Shown piece after piece: positions 4,767 through 8,858 of a stretch of 8,858 nucleotides of DNA. The DNA is from Woeseia sp. Lineage in GTDB: Bacteria > Pseudomonadota > Gammaproteobacteria > Steroidobacterales > Woeseiaceae. The first letter of the stretch is position 1. The number at the start of each line of letters is the position of its first letter. The notes beneath the pieces were generated by a model. It saw nothing but the letters and a program-made list of their open reading frames with translations, was not told where the DNA came from and searched no databases. The translations under genes and the position numbers were made by a program. The stretch covers positions 1-8,858 of the forward strand of contig QIHS01000107.1 of NCBI GenBank assembly GCA_003229095.1. Direction: 5' to 3'.

Positions 4767-6923
4767 ATGGATTACGCCGCCACATTGCTCGCCAGACTTC
4801 CAGGCACTTCTGTCCGTCGCAGCAAGGACCTTCGGCAACTGGTCGAAACGCTCGAAAGCTACTTTTCGCCTGAGCAGATTGAACAGGTCCTGAAAGCATA
4901 TGAATTCGGCGCACTGGCCCACGCAGGACAGACACGCCTGTCCGGTCAACCCTATATCTCGCATCCCGTAGCCGTTGCTACGATGCTGGGCGAGATGCAT
5001 CTCGATCCGCAGACCATCATTGCAGCGATACTGCACGACGTTGTGGAAGATACCGACATTCCGCTCAGCGAACTTGAGGAAAAGTTCGGCCCTGAGGTAG
5101 CGTCACTGGTCGATGGTGTCAGCAAACTGGACCAGATCCAGTTCACCAACCGAGCAGAAGCGCAGGCGGAGAGTTTTCGCAAGATGATGCTGGCCATGAT
5201 CGAGGATATCCGCGTTATCCTGGTCAAACTCGCTGACCGCATGCACAACATGGTCACGCTCGACGCCATGCCACGTGCAAAGCAAGCAAGAATTGCGCGC
5301 GAGACGCTCGAGATTTACGCACCCATTGCTAACCGGCTTGGCATAAACCAAATGAAGGTCGCACTTGAGGACCTCGGTTTTCGATATCTCTACCCGTACC
5401 GGTATTCCGTTTTACTAAAGGCTTTAAAACGCAGCAAGGGAAGCCAGCGCCAAATTGTCAGAAAGATTTCCGAACGAATGCTCGCCGCGATGAAAGAGGA
5501 TGGAATCGACGGTGAGGTACGCGGTCGGCAGAAACACCTTTATAGTATTTACAAAAAGATGGCCGACAAGAAACGCTCGTTGCGGGACATTGTGGATGTC
5601 TATGGTTTTCGTATTATCGTCGCCGATGTAAACACCTGCTACCGTATACTCGGGCTGGTCCACAACCTCTACAAACCGATGCCAGGTCGCTTCAAGGATT
5701 ACATCGCCATTCCGCGCATCAATGGTTACCAGTCATTACACACAACGTTGTTCGGACCCAAAGGATTGCCGCTGGAAGTTCAGATTCGAACGACAGACAT
5801 GGAAAGCGTCGCGGAGTCCGGGGTTGCCGCGCACTGGCAATACAAGGCAATTGACAAGGCGAGTGCAACACCGCAGAGGCGTGCGCGGGACTGGCTGGCC
5901 CGCCTGCAGGAGATACAGGAAACCGGGACATCTGAAGAATTTCTTGAAAGTGTCAAGGTCGATTTATTTCCGGACAAAATTTATGTCTTCACGCCCAAGG
6001 GCGACATCATGCCGTTGCCAAAAGGTGCAACCGTGGTCGACTTCGCTTACGCCGTACATACCGATGTTGGCAATCGTTGCGTTGCGGCCAAAGTCGATCG
6101 GACACTAGTGCCGCTACGCACAACCTTGAACAACAGCCAGACAGTGGAAATTGTCACCACGCGAGGTGCCAAACCGAACCCGAACTGGGTCACTTTTGTG
6201 ACCACGGCAAAAGCACGATCTGCAATTCAAAAGTATATGCGCAACATGCGCTCGAACGAATCCGTGGATCTCGGCAAGCGCCTTCTTGACCGCTCACTCA
6301 AAGATCTCGGCTCATCTCTCCGAAAAGTTGGCAAAGTCCGCTTGCGAGAGGCGCTAGATGAGCTTGAACTCGAGGATGCCAATTCACTATTCGAACAGAT
6401 CGGACTCGGTGAAAGACTATCTCCATTGACGGCCAGATTCCTGAACGGCCAGGCGAATGACGATGTCGAGCCCGCATCCGGCAGCCTGGTAATTGCCGGT
6501 ACCGAAGGCATGGTCGTGAGTTACGGAAAATGTTGTTACCCGATCCCGGGCGACAATGTCATGGGCTATTTGAGCTCGGGTCGCGGTGTCGTTATTCACC
6601 GTAACTCCTGCGGCAACCTGATTAACTTTCGAAAACAACCGGAAAAATGGCTGGCGGTCAGTTGGGAGGACAATATTGATCGCGACTTTTCCAGCCAGAT
6701 ACAGGTTGAAACGGTCAACAAGACAGGGGTACTGGCTGAGGTTGCTGCCGTCATCGCCAAATCTGTGTCGAACATCGAAGAAGTTTCGGTCAACAACAAG
6801 CATCACGACATTTCATCGATGACGTTTTTGTTGCAAGTCAAGAATCGTGTTCACCTCGCGCGCATCATGCGCAATGTTCGTAAAATGGAAAACGTCATTC
6901 GTGTCAGCCGCGACACGGCGTAG
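4767..6923 (+). CDS. spoT: SpoT, bifunctional (p)ppGpp synthetase/hydrolase
   Basis: A 718-residue RelA/SpoT-homologue enzyme that makes and degrades the alarmone (p)ppGpp. The N-terminal HD hydrolase has H66, HD at 90-91, ED at 94-95 and LADRMHN at 155-161. The synthetase domain has the K-rich RQKHLYSIYKKM at 254-265, D277 in DVYGFR, NGYQSLHT at 319-326 and EVQIRT at 337-342. RFKD at 308-311 is the RXKD form found in bifunctional enzymes; RelA-type proteins have EXDD. A TGS domain covers about 400-465, a helical and Cys-containing region has GKCCYPIPGD at 587-596, and an ACT domain about 643-718. Both catalytic sites look intact. The ATG is the first possible start after an in-frame stop at 4761; the nearest TGAGG is only 1 base away, so translation initiation may be weak or use GAG further upstream. 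Followed by ridA after 23 bases. Confidence 0.97.
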   Translation: MDYAATLLARLPGTSVRRSKDLRQLVETLESYFSPEQIEQVLKAYEFGALAHAGQTRLSGQPYISHPVAVATMLGEMHLDPQTIIAAILHDVVEDTDIPLSELEEKFGPEVASLVDGVSKLDQIQFTNRAEAQAESFRKMMLAMIEDIRVILVKLADRMHNMVTLDAMPRAKQARIARETLEIYAPIANRLGINQMKVALEDLGFRYLYPYRYSVLLKALKRSKGSQRQIVRKISERMLAAMKEDGIDGEVRGRQKHLYSIYKKMADKKRSLRDIVDVYGFRIIVADVNTCYRILGLVHNLYKPMPGRFKDYIAIPRINGYQSLHTTLFGPKGLPLEVQIRTTDMESVAESGVAAHWQYKAIDKASATPQRRARDWLARLQEIQETGTSEEFLESVKVDLFPDKIYVFTPKGDIMPLPKGATVVDFAYAVHTDVGNRCVAAKVDRTLVPLRTTLNNSQTVEIVTTRGAKPNPNWVTFVTTAKARSAIQKYMRNMRSNESVDLGKRLLDRSLKDLGSSLRKVGKVRLREALDELELEDANSLFEQIGLGERLSPLTARFLNGQANDDVEPASGSLVIAGTEGMVVSYGKCCYPIPGDNVMGYLSSGRGVVIHRNSCGNLINFRKQPEKWLAVSWEDNIDRDFSSQIQVETVNKTGVLAEVAAVIAKSVSNIEEVSVNNKHHDISSMTFLLQVKNRVHLARIMRNVRKMENVIRVSRDTA

Positions 6924-6934
6924 CCAACATCACC

Positions 6935-6939
6935 GGGAG
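6935..6939 (+). promoter_or_regulatory. Ribosome binding site choosing the TTG start of ridA
   Basis: GGGAG lies 7 bases before TTG 6947-6949. No ATG or GTG is available before the conserved core, and the resulting MSKTPIVTD matches the N-terminus of RidA proteins such as E. coli MSKTIATE. Confidence 0.7.
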
Positions 6940-6946
6940 AAATCAA

Positions 6947-7327
6947 TTGAGCAAGACACCCATCGTTACCGACCAGGCACCTTCGGCAATCGGCACATAT
7001 TCACAGGCAATCAGAAGTGGAAACCTGGTTTTCATGTCGGGACAGATTCCTCTCGACCCCGCGACCATGGAACTCGTCGAGGGCGATTTCGAAGCGCGCA
7101 CGCGACGCGTCTTCGACAATCTCGATGCAGTGGCAACCGCTGCGGGTGGCTCTCTCGACCAGATCATCAAACTCACCATTTTCCTGACTGACATGGGCAA
7201 CTTTGCGACGGTTAATCGTGTGATGGAAGATTACTTTTCACAACCGTTTCCAGCCCGCGCTGCGCTCGGCGTTGCCTCGTTGCCCAAAGGTGCCGATGTA
7301 GAGGCAGAGGCGATTCTGGCGCTATAA
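6947..7327 (+). CDS. ridA: RidA-family enamine/imine deaminase
   Basis: A 126-residue Rid (YjgF/YER057c/UK114) protein, normal length. RidA hydrolyses reactive enamine/imine intermediates such as 2-aminoacrylate, released by PLP enzymes, to 2-keto acids and ammonia, protecting PLP-dependent enzymes. It is a cytoplasmic trimer with active sites between subunits. Visible signatures are APSAIGTYSQA at 11-21, SGQIPLDP at 31-38, FATVN at 86-90 and FPARAA at 101-106, whose Arg (R104) binds the substrate carboxylate; an Arg there marks the true deaminase subgroup. The Glu-containing VEAEAI lies near the C-terminus. The start is TTG. It sits 23 bases after spoT and 17 before recG, the slot held by trmH in E. 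coli. The symbol is by family similarity; which imines it meets here is unknown. Confidence 0.93.
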   Translation: MSKTPIVTDQAPSAIGTYSQAIRSGNLVFMSGQIPLDPATMELVEGDFEARTRRVFDNLDAVATAAGGSLDQIIKLTIFLTDMGNFATVNRVMEDYFSQPFPARAALGVASLPKGADVEAEAILAL

Positions 7328-7344
7328 GAAAGGCAAGCTGCCGG

Positions 7345-8858
7345 GTGAAAAACAAACAAGCCAGTCTGTCCTCATCGCTGATCGTTCTTCGCGGTGTTGG
7401 TCCTGCCCTGGCAAAAACGCTCAGTCGGCTCGGCCTGTTGCGGGTGGAGGACCTGTTGTTTCTGTTGCCGCTGCGCTACGAAGACCGAACAGTATTGATT
7501 CCGATTGGCTCAGTGCGACCTGGCATGCGCTGCCTGATTGGCGGTGAAGTACTACGCGCAGAAACTGTTTATCGGGGTCGGCGCAGCATGCTGGTTTCAA
7601 TCGGTGATGACAGCGGCCAGATAACGTTGCGCTTCTTCCATTTTTCCCGCCAGCAACAGGCACAATTTCGCGAGGGCATAACCATCACCTGCTTCGGCGA
7701 TGTGCGTCCGGGTCCATCGGGGCTTGAAATCGTGCACCCCGAGTATCGTTTGCTGCGCGTCGGCCAGGAACCTGAAGTTAGCGATTCGCTCACATCGGTC
7801 TATCCGTTGACGGAGGGAGTGCAGCAGGGCCGGTTGAGAAATCTCGTCGGGCAGGCATTGAACATGCTTGAACATGAGTCGCCGGATGAGTTGTTGCCCG
7901 ATGAAATACTGCAAAAACTATCGCTGCCGCGATTGACGACCGCACTGAAATACCTGCATAACCCGCCGCCTGATGTTGACTTGCAGAGCATCGAGGCTGG
8001 CAAGCATCCCTGCCAGGTCAGGCTTTCATTCGAGGAGTTGCTTGCTCATTACATGAGCCTTCGAAACCTGCGCTATCTTGCGAAGCAGGAAGCTGCCATC
8101 CCACTCACTGATAAGGCAAACCTGAGCGCGAAATTTATTGCCAGCCTGCCCTATGAGTTGACGGCAGCGCAGCAGCGCGTTGTTGCCGAAATCGATGCTG
8201 ACCTGCGGGGGACAAGCCCGATGATGCGTTTGATCCAGGGCGATGTGGGTTCCGGCAAGACCGTTGTTGCCGCCGCTGCCTGCGCGCAGGCAGCATCGTC
8301 CGGTGTGCAAGCGGCAATCATGGCCCCGACTGAATTGCTCGCCGAGCAACACTGGGCCAGCTTCTCCGCCTGGTTTGGAGAAAGCGAAATAGAACTGGCC
8401 TGGCTGTCAGGAAGCCAGAAAGTTGCTCAACGGCGCGCCTCACTGGAAGCCATTCAAAGTGGCACGGCCAACATCATTATCGGCACGCACGCGTTGTTTC
8501 AGGAAGGCGTTGATTTCGCCAACCTTGGCCTGGTTGTCATTGACGAACAACACCGTTTCGGCGTGCATCAAAGGGTCGCGTTGAGAGACAAGGGGATTGG
8601 CAACGGCAAGCACCCTCACCAGCTGGTCATGACGGCAACGCCTATTCCACGCACACTGGCGATGGCTGCTTACGCTGATCTCGACACGTCGGTTATCGAT
8701 GAATTGCCGCCGGGACGCCAGCCGGTCACGACCGTTGCGCTTGTAGAGACGCGACGAGGCGACGTTATCGAACGTGTAAGACAGGCTTGTGCAAGCGGGC
8801 AACAGGCATATTGGGTCTGCCCGTTGATTGATGAATCCGAACTGCTTGACTACCAGGC
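7345..8858 (+). CDS. recG: RecG, ATP-dependent DNA helicase (3' part cut by window edge)
   Basis: 504 residues are visible, out of about 690 in the family. RecG is a superfamily 2 double-strand DNA translocase that reverses stalled forks and acts on Holliday junctions, D-loops and R-loops. The N-terminal part (about 1-255) includes the LRGVGPALAKTLSRLGL entry and the OB-fold wedge domain with the QITLRFF segment. Helicase domain 1 has Walker A GDVGSGKT at 299-306, APTELLAEQH, the DEQH box at 400-403 continuing RFGVHQR, and motif III MTATPIPRT from 429. The frame is open to the right edge. The start is GTG 7345-7347, with AAAGG at 7329-7333 about 11 bases upstream; it gives MKNKQASLSSSL just before the conserved core. 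It begins 17 bases after the ridA stop, so it is probably in the same transcript as spoT-ridA. Confidence 0.96.
   Translation, partial: MKNKQASLSSSLIVLRGVGPALAKTLSRLGLLRVEDLLFLLPLRYEDRTVLIPIGSVRPGMRCLIGGEVLRAETVYRGRRSMLVSIGDDSGQITLRFFHFSRQQQAQFREGITITCFGDVRPGPSGLEIVHPEYRLLRVGQEPEVSDSLTSVYPLTEGVQQGRLRNLVGQALNMLEHESPDELLPDEILQKLSLPRLTTALKYLHNPPPDVDLQSIEAGKHPCQVRLSFEELLAHYMSLRNLRYLAKQEAAIPLTDKANLSAKFIASLPYELTAAQQRVVAEIDADLRGTSPMMRLIQGDVGSGKTVVAAAACAQAASSGVQAAIMAPTELLAEQHWASFSAWFGESEIELAWLSGSQKVAQRRASLEAIQSGTANIIIGTHALFQEGVDFANLGLVVIDEQHRFGVHQRVALRDKGIGNGKHPHQLVMTATPIPRTLAMAAYADLDTSVIDELPPGRQPVTTVALVETRRGDVIERVRQACASGQQAYWVCPLIDESELLDYQ

Noticed and set aside
1..8858. Mobile element, prophage, defence island or novel multi-gene system
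   Set aside because: All ten genes belong to known housekeeping families in conserved order; no transposase, integrase, attachment site or tRNA edge was seen.

Overview
The window carries ten housekeeping genes in two divergent gene strings and looks chromosomal. Several proteins (HemW, RNase PH, YicC, Gmk, omega, SpoT, RecG) resemble the E. coli proteins closely, by eye and from memory. The order yicC-gmk-rpoZ-spoT-ridA-recG, with rph-rdgB-hemW alongside, is typical of Gammaproteobacteria (Pseudomonas and Xanthomonas-like layouts). DNA is moderately GC-rich. I cannot place it below class; an uncultured relative of Xanthomonadales or Chromatiales-type lineages is a guess. I see no mobile element, phage gene, tRNA, rRNA or CRISPR array.

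Minus-strand string, reading right to left from about 2577 to 1: an orphan PP2C-type protein phosphatase, rph (RNase PH, tRNA 3' end trimming), rdgB (dITP/XTP pyrophosphatase) and hemW (heme chaperone, cut by the window edge). The rph reading frame is broken: aligned with E. coli RNase PH, about 32 bases are missing at codons 84-97. The frame shifts and translation stops after 91 residues, while the remainder of the gene stays well conserved in another frame.

Plus-strand string, from 2768 to the right edge: yicC (endoribonuclease family), gmk (GMP to GDP), rpoZ (RNA polymerase omega), spoT (bifunctional (p)ppGpp synthetase/hydrolase), ridA (enamine/imine deaminase) and recG (fork-remodelling helicase, cut by the window edge). 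The yicC-gmk and spoT-ridA-recG junctions are tight. The gmk-rpoZ and rpoZ-spoT gaps are about 110 bases each and could hold extra promoters. The rpoZ-spoT gap contains four imperfect 15-base tandem repeats.

Functionally, gmk, rpoZ and spoT form a guanine nucleotide and stringent-response group: Gmk makes GDP, SpoT makes and degrades (p)ppGpp, and omega forms part of a ppGpp site on RNA polymerase. YicC and RNase PH are both RNA-processing enzymes. RdgB, RidA and RecG handle damaged nucleotides, reactive metabolites and stalled forks.

I did not find a new multi-gene system. The points worth a second look are the rph lesion, the 15-base repeats before spoT, a substituted conserved arginine in omega, and the kinase-less PP2C phosphatase beside the RNA-processing genes.
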